This document shows, piece by piece, positions 19,037 through 27,706 of a stretch of 64,000 bases of DNA. Source of the DNA: Thioalkalivibrio nitratireducens DSM 14787 (GTDB lineage: Bacteria; Pseudomonadota; Gammaproteobacteria; Ectothiorhodospirales; Ectothiorhodospiraceae). Location: contig NC_019902.2 of NCBI RefSeq assembly GCF_000321415.2, positions 2,232,001 to 2,296,000 of the forward strand, read 5' to 3'. Under the pieces are notes generated by a model. The model made no database searches. It was given only the letters and a program-made list of their open reading frames with translations, and was not told where the DNA came from. The position numbers and the translations under genes were made by a program. Numbering within the stretch: the first letter of the stretch is position 1; each line of letters starts with the position of its first letter.

Positions 19037-19558
19037 CTACGACTTCTTCTTCGCGGACATCACCATCGTCAGTTGCCGGCCTTCCATCTTGGCACGCTGT
19101 TCCACCACCGCGATGTCGGCCAGATCCGACTCGATCCGGTCGAGCAGTTCTCCGCCCAGTTCCTGGTGCCTCATCTCCCGGCCGCGGAAACGGATCGTCA
19201 CCTTGCCCTTGTCGCCGGCCTCCAGGAACCGGATGAGATTACGCAGCTTGACCTGGTAATCCGCTTCGTCGGTCCCCGGCCGGAACTTCACTTCCTTGAC
19301 CTGGACCTGTTTCTGGTTCTTCTTGGCCGCCTGAGCCTTCTTGGCCTGTTCGAACTTGAACTTGCCGTAATCCATGATCCGGCAGACCGGGGGATCGGCG
19401 TTGGGAGATATCTCCACCAGATCCATTCCGGCTTCCAGCGCCATTCCCAGCGCGATCTCCGTTTTCATCACGCCGCGGTTCTCACCCTCGGCATCGATCA
19501 ATCGGATCGTCGGGCAGATGATCTGCTCGTTCAGTCGAACACTCTTGGCTCCGCTAAT
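19037..19558 (-). CDS. infC: Translation initiation factor IF-3, ATT start codon
   Basis: IF-3 keeps ribosomal subunits apart and checks start-codon/initiator tRNA pairing. Read from an ATT at 19558 the product is 173 residues, beginning [20 protein letters not shown], which restores the conserved N-terminal domain (RLNEQI...[13 protein letters not shown]). The first conventional start in frame, a TTG at 19501, would cut away that domain. GGAG and AAGG lie just upstream (GGAGAATAAGGCT-ATT). E. coli infC also begins with AUU, used for autoregulation by IF-3. The C-terminal domain is complete: [40 protein letters not shown], and [11 protein letters not shown]. thrS ends 51 bp upstream. Confidence 0.92.
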   Translation of the reverse strand: MSGAKSVRLNEQIICPTIRLIDAEGENRGVMKTEIALGMALEAGMDLVEISPNADPPVCRIMDYGKFKFEQAKKAQAAKKNQKQVQVKEVKFRPGTDEADYQVKLRNLIRFLEAGDKGKVTIRFRGREMRHQELGGELLDRIESDLADIAVVEQRAKMEGRQLTMVMSAKKKS

Positions 19559-19609
19559 AGCCTTATTCTCCAGACAATTGTAGGTAATGAATCCCGGGGC
19601 CGATTGCGC

Positions 19610-21526
19610 TCAGTGACCGCGACTGGCGATCTCTCCCTGAAGCCGCTCCGACAGCGCCCCGAGGCTCATGCTCCCGAGGTCTTCCCCGGACCGGGTACGC
19701 ACGGCCACGGATTGGGATTCCATTTCGCGGTCCCCGAGGACCAGCAGGTACGGCACGCGCTTGAGCGTGTGCTCGCGAATCTTAAAGCCGATCTTCTCGT
19801 TTCTCAAGTCCGCATCGACCCGCAGCCCCTGTGCACGCAGGCCCGATACGACCTCCCGGGCGTAGCGGTCCTGGCGCTCGGTGATGGTCAGCACCCCCAC
19901 CTGCACCGGGGCCAACCACAGCGGGAACAGACCCGCGTAGTGCTCGATCAGCACACCGAAGAACCGCTCCAGCGAGCCGAACAACGCGCGATGGATCATG
20001 ATTGGCCGCCGGCGCTCGTTGTTTTCGGCGACGTATTCCATGTCGAAACGCTCCGGCAGATTGAAGTCGAGCTGGATCGTCGAACACTGCCACTGCCGGC
20101 CGATCGCGTCGCGGATCTTCACGTCGATCTTCGGCCCGTAGAACGCGCCGCCGCCCTCGTCCACGGTGTATTCCAGTCCCTTCTTCTCGATCGCCGAGCG
20201 CAGCGCCGCAGTCGCGTGGTCCCAGATTCGGACAGACCCTACCGCGTCCTCAGGTTTCGTGGAAAGATGAATTTCGAAATCATTGAAACCAAAAGCACTC
20301 AGCAGCTCCAGAGTCAGGTCGAGCACGCCGATGATCTCGGACTCGATCTGATCTTCCCGGCAGAAGATATGCGCGTCGTCCTGGGTGAAGCCGCGCACGC
20401 GCATCAGCCCGTGCAGCGCGCCCGACATCTCGCGCCGGTATACCGTGCCCATCTCGCCCCAGCGCAGCGGCAGATCCCGGTAGGAGTGCAGCCGGTCCTT
20501 GTACACCAGCACGTGGAACGGGCAGTTCATCGGCTTGAGCTGGAACGCCTGGTTGTCGTCCTCCATCGGCTCGTACATCGACTCCGAGTAGAAGTCGGCG
20601 TGCCCGGAGGTCTTCCACAGGTCGAGGTTCGCGATATGCGGGGTCACCACGAAGTCGTAACCGGCACGCTCGTGGAGGTCGAACCAGAACTGCTCGATCA
20701 CGCGGCGGATCCGCGCGCCCTTCGGATGCCAGAACACCAGGCCGCCACCGGCGTCGTCCTGGATCGAGAACAGGTCGAGTTCGGTGCCGATCCGGCGGTG
20801 GTCGCGGCGCTCTGCCTCGCGCAACTGCTCGAGGTAGGCGTTCAGCTGCTCCTTGTTCGGCCAAGCGGTGCCGTAGATGCGCTGCAGCATCTCGTTGTTC
20901 GAGTCGCCGCGCCAGTAGGCGCCGGCGACCTTGGTCAGCTTGAAGGCCTTCAGCCGGCCCGTCGACGGGATATGCGGGCCGCGGCAGAGATCGACGAAAT
21001 CTCCCTGCCGGTACAGCGAGATTTCCATGCCCTCGGGAATGCTCTCGATGATCTCGGCCTTGTACTCCTCGCCCATGTTGCGGAAATAGACGACCGCATC
21101 GTCGCGCTGCATCACGGAGCGCTCCACCGGCAGGTCGGCCTTGGCCAGTTCCTTCATCCGCTTCTCGATCTTCTCGAGATCCTCGGGCGTGAAGGGACGC
21201 TCGAACGAGAAATCGTAGTAGAAGCCGTTCTCGATCACCGGGCCGATGGTCACCTGCGCGCCCGGAAAGAGATCCTTCACCGCCTGCGCAAGCAGATGCG
21301 CGGTCGAGTGCCGGATGATCTCGACACCCTCGGGATCGCGGTCGGTCACGATCGCGAGTTCCGCATCCTCGGTGATCGGGTGCCGGACATCGACCAGGCG
21401 CCCGTTGACCTTGCCGGCCAGCGCGGCCTTGGCCAGACCCGGGCCGATGTCGCGCGCAACATCGAGCACCGTCACCGGCGCATCGAACTCGCGGCGGCTG
21501 CCATCGGGGAGAGAAACTGCAGGCAT
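19610..21526 (-). CDS. thrS: Threonyl-tRNA synthetase
   Basis: ThrS charges tRNA-Thr and edits Ser-tRNA-Thr. The 638-residue product (E. coli 642) has an N-terminal TGS domain (about 1-61), the editing domain with [20 protein letters not shown], and a class-II core with zinc site around [20 protein letters not shown], motif 2 [20 protein letters not shown] and motif 3 [20 protein letters not shown], followed by the anticodon-binding domain. GGAG is placed well before the ATG. It heads the translation operon; a -10-like TATGAT (21623 down to 21618) upstream may be part of its promoter. E. coli ThrS represses its own mRNA; I could not confirm an operator here. Confidence 0.97.
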   Translation of the reverse strand: MPAVSLPDGSRREFDAPVTVLDVARDIGPGLAKAALAGKVNGRLVDVRHPITEDAELAIVTDRDPEGVEIIRHSTAHLLAQAVKDLFPGAQVTIGPVIENGFYYDFSFERPFTPEDLEKIEKRMKELAKADLPVERSVMQRDDAVVYFRNMGEEYKAEIIESIPEGMEISLYRQGDFVDLCRGPHIPSTGRLKAFKLTKVAGAYWRGDSNNEMLQRIYGTAWPNKEQLNAYLEQLREAERRDHRRIGTELDLFSIQDDAGGGLVFWHPKGARIRRVIEQFWFDLHERAGYDFVVTPHIANLDLWKTSGHADFYSESMYEPMEDDNQAFQLKPMNCPFHVLVYKDRLHSYRDLPLRWGEMGTVYRREMSGALHGLMRVRGFTQDDAHIFCREDQIESEIIGVLDLTLELLSAFGFNDFEIHLSTKPEDAVGSVRIWDHATAALRSAIEKKGLEYTVDEGGGAFYGPKIDVKIRDAIGRQWQCSTIQLDFNLPERFDMEYVAENNERRRPIMIHRALFGSLERFFGVLIEHYAGLFPLWLAPVQVGVLTITERQDRYAREVVSGLRAQGLRVDADLRNEKIGFKIREHTLKRVPYLLVLGDREMESQSVAVRTRSGEDLGSMSLGALSERLQGEIASRGH

Positions 21527-21618
21527 CGTTCGGACTCCTTCGCCGACCTGTACGCGGGGTCGAGCGCAGTGATGGATGGATCGCCCGGCGTGGTGCCGGG
21601 GCCGTCAGGGACGGCGGA

Positions 21619-21957
21619 TCATACCAGAGGCCCGCCGCCCGGAGCGAAATACCGCAACGCTGTGGGCCTGCCGCGCTTGTCGGAGCCGCCGAAGATCGAG
21701 GCCGACGCCCAGGCCGTCGACACCAGATCAGGGACCGACAGCTCCGACGCGAGCATGCGATCCTTCAGCGACACGATGTCCCGGGCATCGATCAGTTCGT
21801 GGTCAACCGCGGGTACCGGATCCTGCCAGGTCAGGTCCTCAGCCGGAACCGAGCGCTCGACGCTATGCCCCTGACGGCCGCTGCTGACTTTCATGGCCAG
21901 CGGCCACCCTGAACGAGGGAAAGGCGAGCCACGCAGAACACGGACCGACACGGACAT
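21619..21957 (-). pseudogene. katG: Remnant of catalase-peroxidase KatG (start of C-terminal domain)
   Basis: A 112-codon frame contains a segment unmistakably like the start of the second peroxidase-like domain of Kat[21 protein letters not shown], then [20 protein letters not shown] and [14 protein letters not shown], where intact KatG reads close to [20 protein letters not shown]. Nothing upstream resembles the N-terminal heme domain with its distal RWH triad, and after this segment the frame ends in unrelated residues. Only about 70 of over 700 residues remain, so catalase activity is excluded. It sits in degenerate DNA between thrS and a hypothetical membrane gene. Confidence 0.75.
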
Positions 21958-22173
21958 GCGGTTCGGTCCGTCTCATCGCCCGTGATTCCCGTGTTCGTCC
22001 GCAGCTGCCTTCCCACGCTGACGCAGCCATCGGTCCCGCCGCAGCGGAAAGCCGGTTCCTCGCAGCAGGCGCCGGTGTCGCCGGCCACGACGACCTGCGC
22101 CGTCGGCCGGTGCATGTTCACCGGACCGACGGTATTCGGCAAAACGATAGCCGCCGGGGCCGCCCGGCATGCT

Positions 22174-22779
22174 TCAGCAGGCCGATGGAGTGTCCTGCGC
22201 GTCACGCTCCAGGCAACGTATCAGGAACAGGACGGTGAGCATGTGGCCCAGGGCCAGCAACACCGCGAGCACGGCGTAGAACACGGCCCAGGGTACGAAA
22301 CCCTGCAACAGCATCAGCGTCGTGGGGAACCCGATCAGGATCAGGTAAAAGATCCCGAAGGTCGGGAACGCAACGCGGTCATGCACCCGGCGCTGCCAGT
22401 CCGGCCAGGCCAATGCCAGCGCGAACACCGGTTCCGGGCCCGGATAAAGGGCATTGAGCCGTGTTTCGAAGCGGCGCATGCGTGCCTGATGAAAGAAGAA
22501 AATCGACTGCTTGAGCAGGTTGTAGAACAGCACGAACATGATCACCAGCAGCAGCGTCGTGAAGCCTACCGGTGTCACCGGCTCGTCGAGGCGCACGTTT
22601 AGATCCAGCATCCTCGCCATGGGATCCCAGGCGAGCACGGCCCCGACCGCCCCCAGCAACTTGATATCCGACAGCGCGCCCCTGATGTAGGCGTTGCAGC
22701 TTTCCGAGAGACGTACGTACTCCTTGTACAGCAGGTCCGTGGTCTCCGCCCCTTCCGCCTCACGTGGTGTTTCGTTCAT
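22174..22779 (-). CDS. Hypothetical integral membrane protein
   Basis: A 201-residue protein with no family I recognise. It has an acidic N-terminus, a weak hydrophobic segment at about 45-60 (LLGAVGAVLAW), and clear membrane segments at about 73-92 (FTTLLLVIMFVLFYNLL), 137-157 (FPTFGIFYLILIGFPTTLML) and 162-190 (PWAVFYAVLAVLLALGHMLT). A charged loop of about 45 residues lies between the first two clear segments. A GAGAGGGGG stretch precedes the ATG. It stands alone between the katG remnant and a MITE-like element. Codon bias looks normal for the window, so it is probably a real gene. Confidence 0.65.
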   Translation of the reverse strand: MNETPREAEGAETTDLLYKEYVRLSESCNAYIRGALSDIKLLGAVGAVLAWDPMARMLDLNVRLDEPVTPVGFTTLLLVIMFVLFYNLLKQSIFFFHQARMRRFETRLNALYPGPEPVFALALAWPDWQRRVHDRVAFPTFGIFYLILIGFPTTLMLLQGFVPWAVFYAVLAVLLALGHMLTVLFLIRCLERDAQDTPSAC

Positions 22780-22821
22780 GGTGCGCCCCCTCTCTCGTCA
22801 AGGCCGGTTCCATCGAGTCTC

Positions 22822-23100
22822 CTGATTATCACGGAAGCTCCGCAAACTGGAACGGACCGTCTTCGAACGCACCGTCATCGCGAGAAGCGAAGCCTTTAGC
22901 CGCGAGCGCAGCGAGGCGGGACGTGGCGATCCAAACGGCGTGAGTCCTCACGACGCCGCCTGGATTATTCGCTGCGCTCACCCTGCGGGCCGGCCTTCGG
23001 CTGTTCAATGCGCTACACGCATGGGTGCTTCGCGACGCCTGCAATGACGACCGACGCAGAGCGGTGCCATCCTGGCTGCAGAGGTTTCGTGATCATCAGG
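22822..23100. mobile_element. MITE-like element, copy A, with 8-bp target duplication
   Basis: A 279-bp non-coding element begins CCTGATTATCACG and ends CGTGATCATCAGG, so its ends are inverted repeats that extend imperfectly through about 22 bases (TGATTATCACGGAAGCTCCG against TGATGATCACGAAACCTCTG). It is flanked on both sides by the 8-mer TCGAGTCT (22814-22821 and 23101-23108), as expected for a target-site duplication. A second copy, inverted, is at 36784-37061 and matches it along most of its length. Inside are smaller palindromic segments of the CGTCATCGCGAG / CTCGCAATGACG kind. The remaining bases of the 22780-23260 gap show nothing definite. Confidence 0.8.
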
Positions 23101-23260
23101 TCGAGTCTAGCCCTTGACGCTCGAGGCCATCGATGCGCCCCCTGCGCCGATGCCATGCGGATCATCGCCTTCCCGACCGCTGGCTCGGCGGTCCAACGGG
23201 TCGCGCATGGCATCGGCGAGACGAGCGGCCGCACGCATGCGTGCCGCCCGCGCGGAGGGA

Positions 23261-23896
23261 TCAGCGCGCGGTCTGCTCCCGAACCGCCCGGAGATCCCAG
23301 TTCCTCAGAAGCTCGACGGCGACATCCGACGACTCGAGATTCCTGCCCTTGACCTGCATCATGATGCGGCCGTCCAGCAACAGCGTCGCCTCAGCCTGCG
23401 CTCTATTCGGCTCCCATTTGAGCATCGCGGATTCGCGCCCGATGCGCACGCGCTCGGTATTGGGTTGTGCCGCCATCATCGCCGGGTTGTTGAATATGGC
23501 CGCCACCCCCTGAATCATCGGGCTGTCGACGATCAGCGACGCTTCCAGTTGCCCGGAGCCGTCGTCCTGGGTGTAGGCACGCTGCAACATCGTCCCGCCA
23601 CCGCCGAACATCCCGGCCATTCCGCCCCCGCCGGATTGCGATTCCACCAGCGCCGCGGTCCAGCCGGCCGGTGCATCCGGGAAGGTGTCCGCGATGCGGT
23701 TGGCCATCAGTTTACGGATGTCGTTGATCGCGAACTCGAGTTCCGTGATGGCCGCCCCGTAGTCCTGCTCCTGGTACAGATCCAGGCCCAGTTCGATCTG
23801 CTCCTGGATCTCGTCGGCGAGTGCCGGACCTGCGGTTGACATCAGAAGGCCCGCGCCAAGGAGCGTTACAAAGAGGGGCTGGTGTGGGAATCGCAT
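23261..23896 (-). CDS. Hypothetical exported protein
   Basis: I place the start at the ATG at 23896 (211 residues), where GGAG precedes it and a signal peptide follows (MRFPHQPLFVTLLGAGLLMS, ending PALA-D); the open frame goes back to 23995. The mature part begins with a helical stretch (IQEQIELGLDLYQEQDYGAA) resembling a single TPR-like helix pair, then a glycine-rich linker (GGGGMAGMFGGGG) and a probable beta-rich C-terminus with LLLDGRIMMQVKGRN. I recognise no enzyme motif. It is likely periplasmic, monocistronic, and lies next to a MITE-like element. Confidence 0.6.
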   Translation of the reverse strand: MRFPHQPLFVTLLGAGLLMSTAGPALADEIQEQIELGLDLYQEQDYGAAITELEFAINDIRKLMANRIADTFPDAPAGWTAALVESQSGGGGMAGMFGGGGTMLQRAYTQDDGSGQLEASLIVDSPMIQGVAAIFNNPAMMAAQPNTERVRIGRESAMLKWEPNRAQAEATLLLDGRIMMQVKGRNLESSDVAVELLRNWDLRAVREQTAR

Positions 23897-24240
23897 GCGT
23901 GTTCTCCGTTGTTGAAGGGGGTAAACCGTGATCCGCGGGGAACGTACCCGCGTGGCCCGGATAGCGCGCGCAGCGCACGACGGCAGCCACGGCAAGCATG
24001 GCAGCTATGGCGACGCGCTGCCATCGGGCCTCTCGAAACGGGTCCGGCAAGACCCTGCAACCCGCACGATTCAGCCGGGCCGGGAATCGCCTGCAGGTGC
24101 ACTGGCGGCCCATTGGCGTTGCGGACACATCGGCATCGCCCGCTACGATCCCCGAAGCCTCTGCAGCGCATCGGACTGGCGATGCGCACGTCATGCGCAC
24201 CGTGCACAGGGTGCGATGGCGCGAAGCCGGACCGGAACGA
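23897..24240. other. Intergenic region without a recognised gene
   Basis: About 340 bases between the exported-protein gene and the BCCT transporter stop. Short frames exist on both strands, but none has a ribosome-binding site plus family resemblance. No hairpin with a T-run or tandem repeat is obvious by eye. Confidence 0.5.
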
Positions 24241-25788
24241 TCACCCCCAGGGCGGCTCCACTCCCTCGACCCGGTATTCGCGCCGCAGAGCACGCAGCAG
24301 GCTGTAACAGCAGAAGGCAAGGATGATTGCGACCGGCAGGCCGCCGGTGAGTGACGCGGTCTGAAGACTGTCTAGCGCGCGTTCACCGCCGACGATCAGC
24401 AATGTGGCCGCCACCGCCCCCTCGGTGATGCCCCAGATCACCCGCTGGCGCTTGGGCGAGTGGATCGCCCCGCGCGAGACCAGGGAATCGATCACGTAGG
24501 TGCCGGAGGCCGAGGAAGTGATGAAATAGGTCGCGATCAGCAGCGTTGCAATGGCCGAGGTCAGCGTCGTCCACGGCAGGTGGTCGAGGGTGGCATACAG
24601 CGCGACGGTCGTGTCCTCGGCGACCGCTGCAGCGATGCCGGCGCCCTCCTCGAACAATTCAAGGTATAGCGCGGTGCCGCCGAAGATCGTCAGCCAGGTG
24701 AACACGAACAGCGTCGGGACTCCGAGCACGCCGACGATGAACTCGCGGATCGTGCGCCCGCGCGAGATGCGGGCGATGAAGATGCCGACGAACGGCGACC
24801 AGGCGATCCACCATGCCCAGTAGAACATGGTCCAGTCCTTCTGCCATCCGGAACCGCCAATCGCGTCGGTATGCAGACTCAGGTCGATCAGCTGCTGCAG
24901 GTAGCTGCCGGTGGAGTCGAGCAAAAATCGCACCAGGAACAGCGTCGGCCCGGCCAGCAGCACGAACAGCATGAAGGCCATCGCGAGCGTCAGGTTGAAC
25001 ACGCTCACCCACTTCAGACCGCGATCCAGACCCGAAAGGACCGCGAACACGGCCACCGCCGTGATCGCCGCGATGATGCCGACTTGGTACCAGTGCGACA
25101 CCGGCAGGCCCACCAGCACATTGAGCCCGGTGTTCAACTGCATCGCACCGAAACCGAGCGAGGTGGCGAGTCCGAACAGCGTCCCGAAGATCGCGAGGAT
25201 GTCGATCGCGTGGCCGATCGGCCCGTAGATGCGGTCTCCGAGCAAAGGGTAGAAGATCGAGCGGATCGTCAACGGCAGGCGATGCCGGAAGCTGAAATAG
25301 GCGACCGACAGCCCCAGCACCACATACACCGCCCAGGCGTGCAGGCCCCAGTGAAAGAAGGTGTAGACCATCGCCCGCCGCGCCGCCTCGGCAGTCTCGC
25401 CCTCGGCGTGAGGCGGCTGCTGATAGTGCATGATCGGCTCGGCCACGCTCCAGAAAACCAGGCCGATGCCCATGCCCGCGCTGAACAACATCGCGAACCA
25501 GGCACCGTAGCTGAATTCCGGACGGTCGTCGGGCTGCCCCAGACGGATGGCCCCGTAGCGGCTGAAGCCCAGCCAGACCAGGAACACCAGAAAGACCGTC
25601 ACCGCGAGCAGGTAACCCCAGCCCAGGTACTCGGTGATTAGACCATGGATGCCCTCGAACACCCGGCTCGCGGTCGTCGGAAACAGCACGCCGAAGCCCA
25701 CGAACAGGATGACCATGACCGCCGAGGCCATGAACACCGTCGGGTTCACGGAAGCGAAGAACGCCTGTGGACGGTAGTGCTTCGACAT
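24241..25788 (-). CDS. BCCT-family osmolyte transporter (betaine/choline/carnitine type)
   Basis: BCCT transporters import trimethylammonium osmolytes or ectoine by Na+ or H+ symport and protect against salt stress. The 515-residue product has about 12 membrane segments. The family motif GMGIGLVFWSVAEP spans 105-118, and the signature with the conserved tryptophans appears as WTMFYWAWWIAWSPFVGIFI followed by ARISRGRTIREF. AGGAGG precedes the ATG (AGGAGGATTCGAGATG). The C-terminal tail after the last membrane span is short, so an osmosensory extension as in BetP is not evident. Substrate cannot be told. The gene fits a halophilic lifestyle; no betaine-synthesis gene is next to it. Confidence 0.9.
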   Translation of the reverse strand: MSKHYRPQAFFASVNPTVFMASAVMVILFVGFGVLFPTTASRVFEGIHGLITEYLGWGYLLAVTVFLVFLVWLGFSRYGAIRLGQPDDRPEFSYGAWFAMLFSAGMGIGLVFWSVAEPIMHYQQPPHAEGETAEAARRAMVYTFFHWGLHAWAVYVVLGLSVAYFSFRHRLPLTIRSIFYPLLGDRIYGPIGHAIDILAIFGTLFGLATSLGFGAMQLNTGLNVLVGLPVSHWYQVGIIAAITAVAVFAVLSGLDRGLKWVSVFNLTLAMAFMLFVLLAGPTLFLVRFLLDSTGSYLQQLIDLSLHTDAIGGSGWQKDWTMFYWAWWIAWSPFVGIFIARISRGRTIREFIVGVLGVPTLFVFTWLTIFGGTALYLELFEEGAGIAAAVAEDTTVALYATLDHLPWTTLTSAIATLLIATYFITSSASGTYVIDSLVSRGAIHSPKRQRVIWGITEGAVAATLLIVGGERALDSLQTASLTGGLPVAIILAFCCYSLLRALRREYRVEGVEPPWG

Positions 25789-25824
25789 CTCGAATCCTCC
25801 TGGGGCGTCGGCGCGGCCGGCCGG

Positions 25825-26283
25825 TCAGGTGTCCGTCTCCGGCGGCGACCGCTCGATCATGCCAGTGAGCTCTCCTTCATCCAGCACGTGCCCCGCGGCC
25901 GCCTGGTCGAATTGACTACGGGTACCACCGGATTCGAGCTCGAGTTCGGCATCGAGGGCCAGCACGCGAAAGCGGTAATGGTGTACGCCCTCGGGCGGGA
26001 CGGGGCCCAGGTAGCCGATCTTGCCAAACGAATCCATGCCCACCCGGCCTTGCTCGGGCAGGTTCAGCGCATCGACCCGAACCGTGTCGGGCGGCAGGTT
26101 CCACACCAGCCAGTGGGTCACCTCGCCCAGCGGCGAATCCAGGTCTTCCAGGATCAGCGCCAGGCTGCGCGCACCCTCGGGCACGTCGCGGATCTCCAGC
26201 GCCGGCAACCGATTCTCGTTCGGTGCCGTCGCGCTCCAGGGCATTCGGCCGCCTTCCTCAAAGGTGGGGCTGGTCAGTTCCAT
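25825..26283 (-). CDS. YbhB/YbcL-family PEBP-like protein
   Basis: The 152-residue protein belongs to the phosphatidylethanolamine-binding/Raf-kinase-inhibitor-like family. Signatures: ELTSPTFEEGGRMP at the start, SLALILEDLDSP (the DPD-like anion site region) and THWLVWNLPP, then GYLGPVPPEGVHHYRFRVLA. The ATG at 26283 has GGGAG upstream; the longer frame up to 26418 runs into a repeat. Bacterial members are of unknown or ill-defined function. It is a cytosolic protein here, since no signal peptide is visible. The gene follows a REP-like remnant and precedes the BCCT gene on the same strand with a gap of 36 bp to the transporter start, so they may be co-transcribed. Confidence 0.88.
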   Translation of the reverse strand: MELTSPTFEEGGRMPWSATAPNENRLPALEIRDVPEGARSLALILEDLDSPLGEVTHWLVWNLPPDTVRVDALNLPEQGRVGMDSFGKIGYLGPVPPEGVHHYRFRVLALDAELELESGGTRSQFDQAAAGHVLDEGELTGMIERSPPETDT

Positions 26284-26343
26284 CGCTGCTCTCCCAGTTG
26301 AACGATCACGGCGCGCGACCACCACCCCGGACCAAGAACGATG

Positions 26344-26456
26344 CGTAGCGCGTAGAGGCCTGAAGCCGTCATCCACCATCCCCACGCCAGGGTTGCCGCG
26401 GCCACCGGGGCACTGCACACGCCGCGCGCCCGATGACGCTGAGTTGTCCCACCCTC
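26344..26456. repeat. Degenerate copy of the REP-like element
   Basis: The stretch GTAGAGGCCTGAAGCCGTCA and the following bases parallel the element at 13613-13725 over its whole length, including the internal GGTTGCCGCGG and the right part GATGACGCTGAG...CCCACCCT, with many substitutions. It lies between the PEBP-like gene and uppP. Confidence 0.55.
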
Positions 26457-26513
26457 CGCGTCACCGAGACGGGAGCCCGCGTCGTTTCACACCACCGGCC
26501 ATACCCGTTCTGG

Positions 26514-27395
26514 TCAATGCGTACCGTACATGATGCTGGTGTCCAGGAACCCGAACAGCACCAGCAGCGCCAACGCCCAGACATAGAAGGAAAACACCTT
26601 GAGCTGCGCCCGGTACAGAAAATACAGCACCATCTTCAGAGAGACGATACCGACCACGGCCGAGACCACGAACCCCACGGTCAATGCTGCCCAGCCAATG
26701 TCACCGAGGCCGTCGGCACGAAAAACCTCCAGCGACTGCACCAGCGTGGCAGCCAGAATGGTGGGGATGGCGAGAAAGAAGCTGTATTCCGCGGCCCAGC
26801 GGCGCTTGAGACCGCTGAACAACGCGAAGGTGATGGTCATGCCGCTGCGGCTCAGCCCCGGAACCAGCGCAAACCCCTGGGCTACCCCGATCACCGACGC
26901 CACCCGTGGGCTGATCTGGCGCAGGCCCCGAGGGCGCCGGCTCAAACCGTCCGTCCACCATAGCAGCACCCCCGTCAGGGTCAGGGTTCCCGCAATCAGC
27001 AACGGATAGGCGAACACGCGCTCGAAGGTCAGCTTGAGAGTAAAACCCACCACGGCCGTGGCAAACACCGACAGCACGATCAGCAGCCCCAGCCGCAGAT
27101 AGAGCATCTCGCGCCCACCCGCCCCCCTCGAACTCGCCCACTGCCACGATTCGCGCACGATATTGCCGGACAGATGCAGCAGGCTGCGCCAGAACACGAA
27201 CACGATCGACACCAGCGTGCCCACATGCACCACCAGATCGAACAGGATCATCTCCGGGCTTTCCGGTGGCGGAAGGGGTTGCCCCATGCCGATCAACCAG
27301 TGCTGGGTCAGCACCAGATGGGCGGTAGAGCTCACCGGCACGAACATGAAGACCCCCTGCACGATCCCGAGCAAGGTGGCAATCCATAACGTCAT
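26514..27395 (-). CDS. uppP: Undecaprenyl-diphosphatase UppP (BacA)
   Basis: UppP removes a phosphate from undecaprenyl diphosphate to recycle the lipid carrier for peptidoglycan and gives bacitracin tolerance. I take the ATG at 27395 (293 residues); the frame extends upstream to 27734 without resemblance. Family motifs: LGIVQGVFMFVPVSSTAHLV at the N-terminus (in most family members the key glutamate lies in EG[LI]TEFLPVSST, and here the segment reads VQGVFMFVPVSST, so that site is altered) and the second signature GFALVPGLSRSGMTITFALF. About eight membrane segments are evident. The altered first motif is a reason to test activity. Confidence 0.85.
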   Translation of the reverse strand: MTLWIATLLGIVQGVFMFVPVSSTAHLVLTQHWLIGMGQPLPPPESPEMILFDLVVHVGTLVSIVFVFWRSLLHLSGNIVRESWQWASSRGAGGREMLYLRLGLLIVLSVFATAVVGFTLKLTFERVFAYPLLIAGTLTLTGVLLWWTDGLSRRPRGLRQISPRVASVIGVAQGFALVPGLSRSGMTITFALFSGLKRRWAAEYSFFLAIPTILAATLVQSLEVFRADGLGDIGWAALTVGFVVSAVVGIVSLKMVLYFLYRAQLKVFSFYVWALALLVLFGFLDTSIMYGTH

Positions 27396-27706
27396 TTCAG
27401 CCGAAACTCCAGGCCGGCAACGGGCCGCGCAGTATATCGGATCCTCGACACGCGCTTCGCCTTGCTGCCGCTGCAGGCAGCGGCAAGAAACCCCTCCCCC
27501 GTTTACGGCGCAGGGTTCGGGAGGAAGTGAGCGCACTGCCTGGCCGCGGGATACGCTCCCGCATCCCTTTCCTTCGGGCTCGCCTCCAGCCGTTCGAAAT
27601 ACGCTAGCGGCGTATGAATCCCGCACACGCGCAAGGAGACGACCGCTCCCACCCGCGGCGCGCGGGTGCCCCCTCGACGCAGCGGCAGCGGCCAGTGCCC
27701 GCGGGC
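27396..27706. other. Intergenic region between uppP and dinB
   Basis: About 310 bases. A GCCGCTGC-AG-GCAGCGGC inverted repeat lies at about 27467-27486, with no T-run on either side. I see no gene, tRNA or convincing promoter. Confidence 0.5.

Noticed and set aside
19073-21874. 933-codon plus-strand frame opposite infC and thrS
   Set aside because: The opposite strand encodes intact IF-3 and ThrRS; the frame has no recognisable protein and no ribosome-binding site.
21891-22205. 104-codon minus-strand frame between the katG remnant and the membrane gene
   Set aside because: No homology, no ribosome-binding site, and it covers a CACGGAC-type repeat patch.
23107-23238. 43-codon minus-strand ORF after the exported-protein gene
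   Set aside because: No ribosome-binding site or recognisable sequence; Ala/Arg-rich composition is typical of random GC-rich frames.
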